Source of the DNA: Welwitschia mirabilis
Lineage: Eukaryota > Gnetophyta > Gnetopsida > Welwitschiales
DNA length: 64,000 nt
Direction of reading: 5' to 3'
Assembly: GCA_051453625.1 (NCBI GenBank)
Contig: JBOZIK010000001.1
Span: 189,059,515-189,123,514, forward strand
Part shown: piece after piece, positions 10,780 through 21,870 of the stretch
Numbering within the stretch: position 1 is the stretch's first letter
Layout: each line of letters begins with the position of its first letter
The notes under the pieces: generated by a model
The model's database searches: none
Told to the model about the DNA's origin: nothing
The model's input: only the letters and a program-made list of their open reading frames with translations
Program-made: the position numbers and the translations under genes

Positions 10780-12123
10780 TGATTGGATCGAGAACCCTTC
10801 GCAGGGAGGGAGGAAGGTGAATAGGTTATTTTAAAAAGTTAATAAATAATCTAAAAGAAATCAATTTAAAACATAACTTGAATACATAAATATGTTATTC
10901 TAGGACGTGCACAATATGATAAAATACTAAAAGTAAAGAATCAAAAACAGAAAGAATAAACTACTACTTTGATGCATGCTAGATTTATAGTGGTGCGGAA
11001 AATCCCCTACTTCACTCTTGATGATCAACTTCTCCCAAGCTAGATCTTGGATCTCTATTACTTCTTCAAGTATTCTAGATTCACTTGTAACTTTTATAAA
11101 TAGATTTTTCAAGGATAAGTCTCAAACTATAGAATGAACTTTTTAAGACTTAGTCTCAACCGTTGGTAATGGACTTTTTAAGGCTTAGTCTTAACCTTTA
11201 GCAATCTGGGTAGTGATGTAACAATGCCTCAAAAGCATAGATATCACTCATTCTTAAATAGTATAATAGATGGATCTCTCCTCCTATAGAAGTACAAACA
11301 ATAAAGCTTTAGATCTAACTTTGAATGAATTAAGTATGCCAATAGCAGATCTCCTCTAGTTAGAAATGTAAATGCCAAGATAAAATAATGATAGTAATAC
11401 CAAAGCATAGCTTAATCTCTTAGATCTAATAGATTATCCCAAATGAAAGTAGTTCCTAAATATTCATTGGTCATCTATGGATAGCTATTTATAATGGAAG
11501 GCTATTAGGGTTTAGTACATTTGAATTATGCCTCCAATGGCTATAAATAGTTAGAAAACAGCTATCTAATGGCTAGATAATAGATACATAACGTTTAGAA
11601 AAATTTCTTTTCCTCTCCATCCGGTCGACCTCACAAAGATCCAGTAGACCCCATGTGGTATCATGAATTACAGAGCTCACCCGAAAGAAAGATTTGATTG
11701 CCCCAAGATTTTATGTCTCCTTGTCCAGTCAACCCTAGTTTGGTTGACTCCATTCTGGATCTAATCAACCCCTTGTCTCTCAGTCTAGGAATACTATCTG
11801 TCAGGTCCTCAAATCTAGTCATGTGATGAAAGTCTGATCGACCCCTTGCCATTCAGTTCAAGGATACAAGTCTGGTCGACCCCATTAAAATCTAGTCAAC
11901 CCCTTTAAATGTAGTCCAATTTCCTTTAATAGCTTTAGGTGTAATCAACCAGTTAAGGATCCAATTAACCCCTTTAGAGGTGAATTAATAAATAGGTTTC
12001 TAGTGCATATTTTAGTTCCATCTTTTAAGATGTTAAAACCTTAATATCTTCTACACAAAATATACAACATTGGCTATACAAAAGACATTAGTTTAACATT
12101 AATTGGTAAAACATAATTCAACA
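10780..12123 (-). repeat. 3' LTR of copy B
   Basis: This 1344 base LTR is homologous throughout to 16187-17558. The + strand reading starts TGATTGGATCGAGAACCC and ends TTCAACA, giving TGTTGAA...TCA in element orientation. The GTCGAC-like array lies at about 11620-11980 and a TATA-like TATAAATAG near 11485-11494. Open frames here (10927-11112, 11661-11852) are non-coding. Confidence 0.9.
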
Positions 12124-12137
12124 ATATCCCCTTTTGA
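12124..12137 (-). promoter_or_regulatory. Polypurine tract of copy B
   Basis: Read on the - strand it is CAAAAGGGGATAT immediately before the LTR start. A second similar tract, TTAAAAGGGGGAG, lies at about 12637-12649. Both follow an ATCAAT/ATTGATG motif. Confidence 0.65.
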
Positions 12138-12691
12138 TATTGATGGCAAAAAAATACTTAGTTGTGATAGAATTAAAACTCATAGAAAAACTCCCCCTTA
12201 CAAAATGCTTATTTGCAAAGTAATAATCTAAATTAAGACAAGTTAAGGAATTTTGAACAAATAATATTTTGTGCTTTGAATGCTATCAATTTAATATGCA
12301 CAATTAAGGAATTTAAAAAGAGGCACAACTTTATGATAGTTATATAATTATAATGTGATCAAAAACACTTATTTAATTAGATGACGCAAACATTTTGGTT
12401 CATTTCCAAATATGACATTAATTTTAAGCTTTTCAAAATAAGTACATATGACATCACAATACCAAATGAGATATACCAAATGATATAAAGATTGTACTAA
12501 AAATAGATTATTGCATTGCATTATGAGTAAAACATTACAAGTCTAGCATGTAAGGATTACAAAATAGAAGTACTCATCAAGAGCTAACAACTAAAATTTA
12601 ATAGACAAATATAAATAAACACAAGTAATTCTCCCCCTTTTAACATCAATAACAAAGGAGAGAATAAAAACATAATCTAAAATAAAAAATT

Positions 12692-13725
12692 TCAATTAGA
12701 CTCATCCTCTTCTTCTTCTTTAGAGTCTTCCTCTGATTCTTCCTCATTACCTTCGATGTGAGCTAAACTAGTAGCCTCTACTGAGGTATTTGCAGTGTTA
12801 TATCTAGCTGCAATGAAGGATTATTTCATGTGTCTGGTATGGAAGTTAATTCATCTTAGATATAAGAGAGTCTCATTAGGAGAGGCTTCCTTAGAAGTAG
12901 CAAAAGAACATTTCTTAAAAGGGGCAAAGATATGCATGCAAGACAAGGTCACACATTTAATGGATGACATAAGCTGAAGATTTTCCAACTTAGGATGGAA
13001 GATGACCCAAAAATGGTGGAAAATGCTAGTGATAAGCATAGAGTAGGGTAAAGCCTAGTTCTGTGGTACTCCAACTACAAGGCCATATTCTTTAGTATTA
13101 TAGTAGAAGCATCAATAAAATGCTCAGTTCCTACCAAGTACATCAAATAGGCTCAATAGTAAGAGGCCTCATCATGATGGCCAGCTAAATACAAAAAGTT
13201 ATAGGTAAAAATCAAATGAAGAAAATGATATTTAGGAGTTAACAAGAAAGTAAATAAGTTATGCTTCCAAGCGTGCAACCTACCACAAAGCTCCCTTATA
13301 ACTGTAGGCTTGTCTTTCATAGTGTCCCTAAGATGGCAAAACTCCTCATAGTTCCTCCTTTGAAGATCAATCAACTGAGAGATGAAATTTATAGTTGCTT
13401 TTATTCTCTTTCCCAAACCAAGGATTTCTATAGTCTTGGAGTCATAATTAGAAGAGGTATTACAATAAAACATTATAGTAAGAAATAGATAAGCTAGATC
13501 TAAAACATCCAAGAAGTGGTTAAGATCTTGTACTCTCATGAGTTTGATGACTTTCCTAAGTTTTCTGAGCTCTAAGATAGCAACAGATTGCTCTTGACGT
13601 ACAAATTTCTTCTTAAACTTCTTAGAAAACTTATCAATATCTTCTTTTGATATTCCTTGGTAGAAGATGGCTAGATCCCTAGAGGAAGCCTCCTTTTCTC
13701 TTCTCCTGGATGAGATTTCAGCCAT
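12692..13725 (-). pseudogene. Accessory ORF of copy B, nearly full length
   Basis: This ORF of about 344 codons (ATG at 13725, stop TCA on + at 12692-12694) is broken only by a few stops. It opens MAEISSRRREKEAS, basic and serine-rich, followed by FYQGISKEDIDKF. The middle is helical and leucine-rich. The C-terminal third has LPYSMLITSIFHHF and SPNETLLYLR, and the protein ends in a Glu/Asp/Ser tail. Copy C encodes the same protein from MAKSSSRKR to an acidic tail with nearly the same span (1043 bases). The LPY..LI..IF..F segment recalls PF20167 'putative plant transposon protein'; function is unknown. It replaces the missing pol genes in these elements. Confidence 0.75.
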
Positions 13726-13857
13726 TTTAAGACTCTTATAAGTAAAGGGACTAAGAAAATCACTAGATCTAGAAGTAAGAGCTCTAGATTTTAAAATAAA
13801 ATCACTAGATTTGAGAGCTAGAGAGGGCTAGAGCACACTGAAATTAAGTTAGGTTTC

Positions 13858-13874
13858 TATCTATTTTATAGATT
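13858..13874 (-). promoter_or_regulatory. Internal TATA-like box upstream of accessory ORF, copy B
   Basis: The - strand reads ATCTATAAAATAGATAG, about 135 bases upstream of the ATG at 13725 and downstream of the GTCGAC array. The aligned site in copy C (about 36498-36512) is degraded (CTGTAAAGAAA). Array, TATA-like site and leader suggest an internal promoter for the ORF. Confidence 0.45.
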
Positions 13875-13914
13875 GAGGGAAATATGGCAAAATGAAGAAA
13901 GAAATCAACTCTAT

Positions 13915-14110
13915 CAACTGTACTCATGCACTATAATCCATTAGGTCTAGTTGAGTACTTAGGATTCTAGTCAACTTATTGAGATGTGAATCTATAGTAC
14001 TAGAAGAGGTCTGAGCAACTAGGCTCTTAGTTGAGTTGACCGACCCCATTTATTCGACCGAATCATAGATCCAGTCAACTACCCTTCAATCAGCCAAGGT
14101 ACAGTCACTT
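13915..14110 (-). repeat. Internal GTCGAC-like motif array, copy B
   Basis: Several motifs of the type GTTGAC, GTCAAC, GACCGACCC and TCGACCG are clustered here, as in the U3 part of the family's LTRs. The array sits exactly where integrase and RT should begin, between the protease/pre-integrase remnant and the accessory ORF. The homologous array in copy C is at 36585-36770. Confidence 0.65.
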
Positions 14111-14149
14111 AATCCCTAGCTCATTTTCATGATTAATTAATTAATTATA

Positions 14150-14585
14150 GACATAGAGTTTTACATTCAAATTTACTAGAAAACATTTAGTTCCACAAAA
14201 ATTAAGCCAAACATTATAATTTTTGTGAAATAATTGATTAATCAAATTAGTATCTAATCTATAAGTATTATCCACATGTGTTGTAGAAAAAATAGAAATA
14301 TTTATTCATTCATCTACAATATTGTATTTCAATTTTTCAAAGATTACTTTATGACCTTTGTTACATAATTAACTTACACTTAATAAATTATATTTTAATC
14401 CATTGATATAAAGCACATCATTAAATTTAGGTAACTTACTTTTCTTGATGCATCCAATACCTTCTATTTTTGCTGTTTTATTATTTTCAAAGATGACTTC
14501 TTCTCCATTTATGCTGTTTAGATGTTAAAAGCTTGATTTTTCTCCTAACATATGCCTTCATCAACTACTATCTAGATATCAACTA
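14150..14585 (-). pseudogene. Copia protease and start of pre-integrase segment, copy B
   Basis: On the - strand, YLDSS, two stops, then RHMLGEKSSF mark the copia protease active site (family YLDSGCSRHMTG). It continues with NGEEVIFENNKTAKIEGIG, then NDVLYINGLKYNLLSVS, which is the classic end of the domain. Then VIFEKLKYNIVDE and STTHVDNTYRLD lead into the GAG-pre-integrase segment. The reading ends near 14150, where the motif array starts, so the core of integrase and all of RT/RNase H are absent. Several stops fall at family W, C and Q codons. Confidence 0.88.
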
Positions 14586-14589
14586 TTCA

Positions 14590-16165
14590 TACATGATCAT
14601 TTGAAAGCTATTTATGCTAGAAAACTTTGAAGATTGTTAGCTTTAACCCACTTAGTCTTATTAGAATTAGATGATATACTTTACTTAAGAATAAAATTAA
14701 AAGGAAAGGTATTTATATTTTCAAAAAAAGCATTAATTTTTATTTACCTATTTTTGTGATTTATGATTTAAAGCCAATACCTTATTTGTCTCCAGTGGGA
14801 TTTTATACTTCAAGCATCTGTTCCAATTTAGAAGAGCTACCAAAAAATTTATTTACTAAAAAAGAAAGATCTTTTACCTAAGAAATTAGCTTGATGTTGT
14901 CAGATTTGAGCACATTGTATTTCTCTTCCAATTTCTCCTTTTCTTTAGAAATAGACTTCACTATTTTGTTCAACTTATTTATTNNNNNNNNNNNNNNNNC
15001 ATCCTATTCTTCATTGATCATATCCAAATCATTAAGCATTGATGTGCTAGGAAAATTTGGGAGTGTGGCATAAAATCCATAAAATACTACTTTCTATCTT
15101 TATCTAATTCATGATTTAAATAGTTTTCTTCATCCTCATCATCTTCATTATGCCAAGTAGCCATGAATGAGAGATTCTTTGACTTTCTATTATCTCTTTT
15201 GATGTTAGAACACTTATTTACCATATTTCTAAATCATTTGCATGAGTAGCATTAGAGTTCTTTTCCCTTTACTTGCTCTCTTCTTTATTTTGGAGGACCT
15301 CACTTTACATTCCTACTTGATTCTCCTTTCTTTTTCTTCCTATGAATAAATTTTCTAAATCTTCTGGCTAGAAGAACTACTTCATCATCATCAAATTCTT
15401 TATCTGATCTGTCAGATCTAGAGTCTTCCTGCACACATTTTAAAGTAATACTTTTTTATTTATTTTTAATAAATTTAAGTTTATAAGTTTGTAAATTACC
15501 TTAAAGTCTTTCCAATTCCATTGCATTAATATTCTTACTCTCTTCGATAGCTATGACCTTCAGTTTGAATCTCTTGGATAAGGATCTCAAAACATTTCTT
15601 ATCACTTTTCTTTCTTTCAAATATTCTTTGAGTCTTGTCATTAAGTTCAAAATATCTGTAAGTCTAGCAAAAATTCCTACTAAGTTTTTTCCTCATCCAT
15701 ATGAATATCTTTAAATTTAGAGATAAGCATCTAGAGTTTAGCTTGTTTAATAGTTGAGGTTCCTTCATGTGCTACTTTGAGGATGTCCCAAGCTTCTTTT
15801 TCATGGTTTTAGTTCACTGTTCATTTGAATTCATTTGCACATACTACAAAAAAAATTGCATTAAGAGCATGGGCATATATGGTAGATTTTTCCTTATCTG
15901 TGGTTATTCATTAGTCTTCGGATTTGGTAACCAGGATAGTGTTACCATTTGCATTAGTTTGGGCTATCAAAGGCATAATATAATCTTTGTAAATGACTTC
16001 TTCTATGTTAGCATCTAAGAATCTAATAAATATTCTCATCTTAGCTTTCCAATAAGCATAGTTTAACTCATCAAAGATAAGTGAACACCCAGCTGAAAAT
16101 CCATTAGAAGGATTACTTATTTTTAGGGTTCTAAGGTCAATATTGTCTAAAATCTAATATAGACT
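14590..16165 (-). pseudogene. Copia gag (UBN2-type), copy B
   Basis: On the - strand this opens with a conserved block FDELNYAYWKAKMRIFI, then HALNAIFFVVCANEFK and EAWDILKVAHEGTSTIKQAKL, which is the UBN2 / copia-type gag core. Further on, KCSNIKRDNRKSK and FMATWHNEDDEDE correspond to the remnant of the CCHC knuckle and the acidic segment found after it in SIRE/Maximus gag. A coiled region and KLEQML close the protein. A 16-base gap (14984-14999) interrupts it. It is riddled with stops and is not functional. The + strand frames at 14891-15073 and 15767-16018 are shadows. Confidence 0.9.
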
Positions 16166-16172
16166 CATCTTA

Positions 16173-16184
16173 GCTTTGATACCA
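16173..16184 (-). promoter_or_regulatory. Primer-binding site of copy B
   Basis: The - strand reads TGGTATCAAAGC, two bases after the LTR end. It differs by one base from TGGTATCAGAGC, the initiator tRNA-Met complement, and fixes the element's orientation as minus. Confidence 0.85.
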
Positions 16185-16186
16185 AA

Positions 16187-17558
16187 TGATAGGATTGAGA
16201 ACCCTAGAGGGGGAGTGAATAGATTCTTTTAAAAAATCAATAAATAATATGAAAGAAATCAATTTAAAATACAACTTTCATACATGAATATGTTATTCTA
16301 GAAAGTGAATAATATGATAAAATACTGAAAGTAGAGAATTAAAAATAAAAAGCAAAAACTACTACTTTGATGTGAGTTGTATTTATAGTGGTTTGAGAAA
16401 TTCCCTACTCCATTCTTAATGATTAGCTTCTTCCAAGCTAGATCTGAGATCTCTGTTACTTCTCTAGGTATTTTAGGTTCACCTATAACCTTTAGAAATG
16501 GACTTTTCAAGGCTAAGTATCAACCTATAAAACAGACTTTTTAAAGCTTAATTTCAACCTTTGGCAATAGAATTTTCAAGGGTTAATCTCAACCTTTAGC
16601 AATTTGGGTAGTGATGTAGTGATACTCAAAAGCATGGATATCACTCATTCTAAAATAGTACAATAGGTGGAACTCTCCTCTTGTATAAGTACAAATAATG
16701 AATCTCTAGATCTAACTTTGAATGAAGTAAGTACACTAATAGTAGATCTCCTATAGTTAGAAATGTAAATGCCAAGATATAATAATGATAGTAATACCAA
16801 AGCACAGCTTGATCTCTTAAATCCAATAGATTAACCCGAATGAAATTAGTTTGAAAAGATTCATTGATTATCTATGGCTTAGTTATTTATAATAGAAGGC
16901 TATTAGGGTTTAATACATTTGAATTATGCTTTAAGCAACTATAAATGGCTCAAAAATAGCTATCTAATGATTAAATAATAGATACATAATATTTAGAAAA
17001 ATTTCTTTTCTGCTTTATCTAGTTGATTCCACAAAAATTCGGTCGACCTCATGTGGCTCTGTGAATCGCATAGGTCGACCAAGAGAAAGATTCAGTCACC
17101 TTAATTTTTACATCTCCTTATCTAATGGATTCCATCTAGGTCTATTCAACCATAGTTGGGTTGATCCCATCCTAGGTCTAGTTGATCCATTATCTCTCAG
17201 TCTGGCAATACTGTCAGTCACATTCTTAAATCTAGTTGACACCATAAAATTCTAGTCGACCCTTTACCATTTGGTTTAGGGATATTGATTCTTCAAGTTA
17301 AAGGTTGAGTCGATCCCATTAAAATCTAGTTGACCCCTCTAGATGTAGTTCATTTTTCTTTGGCAGCTTCAGATGCAGTCAATTCCTTAAAAATCTAGTT
17401 GACCCCTATGGAGAATGAACTAATAAATAGGTTTCTAGTGCATATTATAGTTCCATCTTTCAACTTTCAAAAACCTTAATATCTTCTACATAAAATATAT
17501 AATATTGGCTATACAAAAGACATTAGTTTGACATCAATTAGAAAAACATATTCCAATA
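16187..17558 (-). repeat. 5' LTR of copy B
   Basis: This 1372 base LTR pairs with 10780-12123. The GTCGAC-like array is at about 17010-17420 and the TATA-like TATAAATAAC near 16882-16891, downstream of the array in element orientation. In + orientation the LTR starts TGATAGGATTGAGAACCC. Open frames 16298-16510 and 17061-17255 lie in the LTR and are not genes. Confidence 0.9.
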
Positions 17559-18250
17559 AGAGTTACAAAGGAACATGTTAAAAATGTAGTCAGACTGCAT
17601 GAGGTGCTAAAAAGGATTATTTCTGATAGAGATAGTAAGTTTACCTCAAGATTTCGGACTTCTTTTCATAAGGAGTTGGGGAGTACCTTAAACTTGAGTA
17701 TAGTCTTTCACCCTTAAAAATATGATCAAACTGAAAGAATGAACCAAATCTTAGAAGAATTATTAATATCTATGATTCTAGATTTAGAGGATCTTAGATA
17801 GATCATTTGGCATTGGTAGAATTCACCTACAATAATAGTCATCAAGAATAGATAGTTTATGTACCTTTTAAACCTTTGTATGGTAGAAATGTAAAACACC
17901 TATTACATGATTTAATTTGGTTGATAAGAGACTATTAAGGGTTTCATCCATCTAGACCTAGAAGAAAAAGTAATATTAATTAGATATAGATTAAAGATGA
18001 TAAAAGATCATCAAGCTAAGTATTCAAACCACCAAAGAAGATAAATATATTTCCATGAAGAAGATCATGTTTACCTTAAATGCTTACCTTTTAAAGGAGT
18101 ATTTAGATTTAGCAAGAAAGGAAATATAGCACTAATATTTATAGGGCCTTATCAAATCATTAAGAGGATTAAACTTATTGCCTATGAGTTGGTTTTACCA
18201 CCTCACTTATTTATGCTTCACAATATCTTTCACATATCCTTATTGATAAG
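17559..18250 (+). pseudogene. Gypsy integrase, C-terminal part after nested insertion
   Basis: This resumes the integrase interrupted at 10779. VVRLHEVLKRIISDRDSKF carries the second catalytic Asp, and DQTERMN followed by ILEELL carries the catalytic Glu. Then LVEFTYNNSHQE, PFKPLYGRN, DHVYLK, PFKGVFRFSKKGN, FIGPYQIIKRI and YELVLPPHL complete the C-terminal domain in family order. Stops include one at the Gln of HPQTDGQTERVN. Confidence 0.92.
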
Positions 18251-18487
18251 ATGCTTTATTGATTAATCAAAGGTAATCCTTGATCAAGAAGTAGATATAC
18301 TACTAGACTATTTGATTAGAGCTTAGCCAATTAAAATTTTAGATTAGAAACAAATGATTTTGCAGGGAAAAACTATACATCTATATAAAGTTCAACGGTC
18401 AAATCAATTAGTAGAAGAAGTAACTTAGGAGATGAAAGCAGATACTGATCAGTGGAGACCTAATTGTTTGGCAAGTTTTGAGGACAA
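18251..18487 (+). pseudogene. Chromodomain at end of gypsy pol
   Basis: After the integrase, ILD followed by a stop, then HLYKVQRSNQLVEEVT, a stop and EMKADT, match the chromodomain pattern K-V-Q-W...EEATWE. The polyprotein closes with LASFEDK, as in Tekay/Del elements. Chromodomains direct chromovirus insertion to heterochromatin. The tryptophan after EEVT is a stop (TAG). Confidence 0.8.
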
Positions 18488-18509
18488 AACTTCCAAAGGA
18501 AGTGAAAAA
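18488..18509 (+). promoter_or_regulatory. Polypurine tract of gypsy element
   Basis: The purine-rich AAAGGAAGTGAAAAA directly precedes the TGTCAC start of the 3' LTR, following the FEDK end of pol. Confidence 0.75.
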
Positions 18510-19404
18510 TGTCACATTCATATTCTTATCTCTTTTAAAAGGTGTAAAGATTAAGTTAATAAACTATTTAGAAAGATTTAATTATTTTGAAATCTGTAAG
18601 TGATATAGATATTACTTTTTTAAGGTGCTATTATATTAAATTATGCTTTGAGTCCCTTTTATCTTGTAAAGACTAAAAAATTACTTATAAATCTTCAATA
18701 ATATTATTGTAGTGGTAATAATATCATTTACTTGTTATTATTTTTACACCTTTCTAGAATTTATGCATGATTAAATGTTGATTATGGAGGATTACTATTT
18801 ATTTTTCCTCATTATTATGATTAAATGTGATAGAAGAAAAAACATTCTTTTTATATTATTAAAGCATCTAGTAGCTAGAAAAGCCTTTATGAGATGTTAT
18901 GAAACCCCCACAGTTACCATTGACTCTTGATAAATCCTTCTGTATTCTTGAGTCCTTTTAATTTACCCATGTTTTCTCATTATAATAATAGTTTCCCTTC
19001 CCTTAAGTCTAGCTTATTTTCTGAAAAGAATTTGCCTTTGAATATTAAAGCTTAGGAAGCATAGAAGCTTTAGAAACTTGAAAGATCTTAAAGTTCTTAA
19101 ACATCATGATCTAGTATGGGTATAGTTCCATTCCTTCTTACTTCCTTATTGGTCCCTTTTTGTATGCATTCCATTATTGTGTTTGTTGTATCTATTTTCT
19201 TATGAATTAAATATAAACATGCATGTTTCTTGATAAAAGTAGTATCAATCTTGTTCCAAGTCTCAACTCCAATTATTTTCTATATTTGATGCCTTAGATA
19301 ATCTAAATATAAGTTATTATTATTGTGAGTTGATACTTCATTGTTATACCTTTATCATACTTCTCTCGATGTTATGATTTCTTATGAATGTATGATTATG
19401 TAAT

Positions 19405-19890
19405 TTCACAAATCGCTAAATGAGGTAGTGGAATATGAGAATCCCATAGATCACTAAATAAGGCAGTGAAAAAAATAGATTGACTATNNNNNNNNNNNNN
19501 NNNNNNNNNNNNNNNNNNNNNNNNNNNNNNNNNNNNNNNNNNNNNNNNNNNNNNNNNNNNNNNNNNNNNNNNNNNNNNNNNNNNNNNTAAATGAGGTAGT
19601 GGAATATGAGAATCCCATAGATCACTAAATAAGGCAGTGAAAAAAATAGATTGACTATAGATTACTGAATGAGGTAGTAAGCTTAATAGATTACTAACTG
19701 AGATAATGAAGTGAATGAAATGTGAAATACATAGAAGAACCACAGATCACCAACTAAGAAACTGGGCTTTATAGATTATTGAATTAGGTAGTGAAGTGAT
19801 TAAAATGTGAAAAATATTATATNNNNNNNNNNTTCACAGATTGCCAAATAAGGCAGTGACGTAATTACAATATGAGAAAGTCATATATTT
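19405..19890 (+). repeat. Degenerate tandem repeat in gypsy 3' LTR
   Basis: Units containing TCACTAAATAAGGCAGTGAA and variants with ATGAGGTAGTG repeat through the region, equivalent to 4020-4310 in the 5' LTR. The array contains both LTR gaps, so its real length is uncertain. Confidence 0.7.
19488..19587. other. 100-N scaffold gap flanked by an exact 71-base repeat
   Basis: Bases 19417-19487 and 19588-19658 are identical over 71 bases. The round gap length suggests a default spacer of unknown true size. The contig ends may overlap, or a tandem unit may be collapsed here. Confidence 0.9.
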
Positions 19891-21751
19891 GATTATTCTT
19901 ATTTCATAACCCTAAGGTCATTGTTCTTATGATATAACTTATTCTTGAAGTTATCACTTTTATCCTTCCTATCTTGGCATTTTAAAAATATTTATCTTAT
20001 CTTGTCTTTTCTTGCCTGCACCATACTAGAGGCTGTGAGATGTTCATGGTTCTTATTCCATGTTCCTTATGTGATAGGTGAATAATATGGAGTATGATTA
20101 TTGAAAAAGGAATAAATACTAAAAGGATTATTATTCTAGTCTTATTGGAAAATTTTATTCAAATTTTTTATTCCTTCATTAATACTAAAATATTTAGTAT
20201 TATATGACTAAGATTTCAGGTCACAATATGCCTCTCTTAAATAATGTTTCATTGAATGTGCATTGATAGTTAAACTCTATTTGTATTATATGTTTCCCTG
20301 ATAGTTTTATGGAATTTCGTAGTAGGTAGATTGTGTATTGTATAGTGAATATCTTCCTTAGAGAATACTTTTACAATGAAATATGAAAAATTAAGTACAT
20401 ATTATTTATGCTTATCTTGAGAAATCGTATTAAAAAATTTGAATCTTTAGTTATATAAATTACTTCAAAAATCCATTGAATGGAAAATTATGAATATATT
20501 TTTCTTGAATCATTGTTTAATTAAGTATGAATTAGTAATTTACTTTCATGCATGAGTTATAAAATTTTCTTGAAGAATAATTAGTTTATTTGTTATTAAT
20601 ATTTATCATTAATCGTGCACATGGAAAAAAGGAGATCCTTAAAGCCAACATGGTAGTACTCACATATTTGAATCAAGGATTGGTAGTAGCTTGAGTTCAA
20701 TCTTACTGATTGACATTAGATAGAGTTTAAGAATGAAACATATTTTGCATTTGATAAGGTCATCACTATGAGATTTAAGTATTGATTTGTAATGTATTTC
20801 CTCCTCTAAAGCCCCTTGATCTTATAAAATGATTTGCAATGCTGATAACTCAGCAGATGGATTATTGTCCAAAATTGATGGACAATTATGCTATGGAAAT
20901 GTAGGAAAGATGCTTTACATTATTGAACTGCTAAAATATTGTGATCAATGTAAATAAAATGCCTCATTTATGTTACATAGAAAGGATATATAGACAATTA
21001 AATCAAGCATTAATTAGATGTATTATAGCCATTGAAACATTCCTTTTTCTACTGCAATTCCTTAACATCCATTCTCCATCTCTCTATTGTTACTTTCTTC
21101 AAACGTTTTGAGCAAGACAATGGTGAAATGTTATGTAGCATTATAAATATGATTTAATCATTAATTGAATCATTTATATTATTTTCTTTCTTTCATTGAT
21201 GTCTTGATTCTTTGATTTTCACATCCTTGCCTCTTCTAAATGTCATCTTGCATTACCAACTATTAGCTCAGCTTTTTATTCTACCTCAACTGCGCTACTC
21301 ACGATTGTTCCTCTAGACATTGGTTAGTTATCCCTTTTTTATATTTCTCAACTTGTGTTTCCTTTAGACATGTTTTTCCTTAGATCATGTTCTCATTCAA
21401 CTATGTTCTCCTTGGGCACTACTTCATATTTCATAATGCTCTTACTAGTAAACTGTTGGTTGAACCCATGTAGTGCTCAGGTAAGGATCTAATCCTTAAA
21501 CTATTTCTTTTATAAGTTGATTAATGTAGAAAACTTATGAACATGTTTCCCATATTTCATTTTCACTTTGTGTAAATTAATTATTTAGAATAAAGACTTA
21601 AATGTTTTTTTTCCTAATATTTAGCACTTCATACCTTTGTCCTTCTTGTTTATGCTTAAGTCAAATGGATTTAAATACATGCCTTTTTCATCACTATTCC
21701 TTCTGCCTGTACCTTTTTTTTGCATAATAATCTTTTCCTTTCAGCTCAACA

Positions 21752-21870
21752 CAACTTGGTATAATGCTTAGATTATTGAAATGTTAATGGGAAGGTCGTA
21801 GGTTCAACTTCCTATGGAAGCCCAAAGGTCATTATTTTCGTAATTTAGAAATAAAATAATTTTGTGATTT
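21752..21870 (+). repeat. tRNA-like (SINE-like) segment in 3' LTR
   Basis: ACTTGGTATAATGCTTAGA near 21754-21772 (A-box-like) and GGTTCAACTTCC at 21801-21812 (B-box-like) match the segment at 6531-6640 in the 5' LTR. It was therefore present before the element inserted. Confidence 0.4.

Larger units (their letters stand above)
10780..17558 (-). mobile_element. SIRE-like Ty1/copia retroelement, copy B (nested, pol-deleted)
   Basis: This is a 6.8 kb element inserted into the gypsy integrase and read on the - strand. In - strand order: LTR (17558-16187), primer site, gag, protease and start of the pre-integrase segment, a GTCGAC motif array, a TATA-like site, an accessory ORF, polypurine tract, LTR (12123-10780). 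Integrase, RT and RNase H of copia are missing. Flanks 10775-10779 (ACAAT) and 17559-17563 (AGAGT) match 3 of 5 and are the candidate target duplication. Copy C has the same layout, so this is a family rather than a one-off deletion. Confidence 0.88.

Noticed and set aside
13261-13488. + strand ORF of 75 codons
   Set aside because: It is the reverse-strand shadow of the accessory ORF of copy B, which has a matching homologue in copy C.
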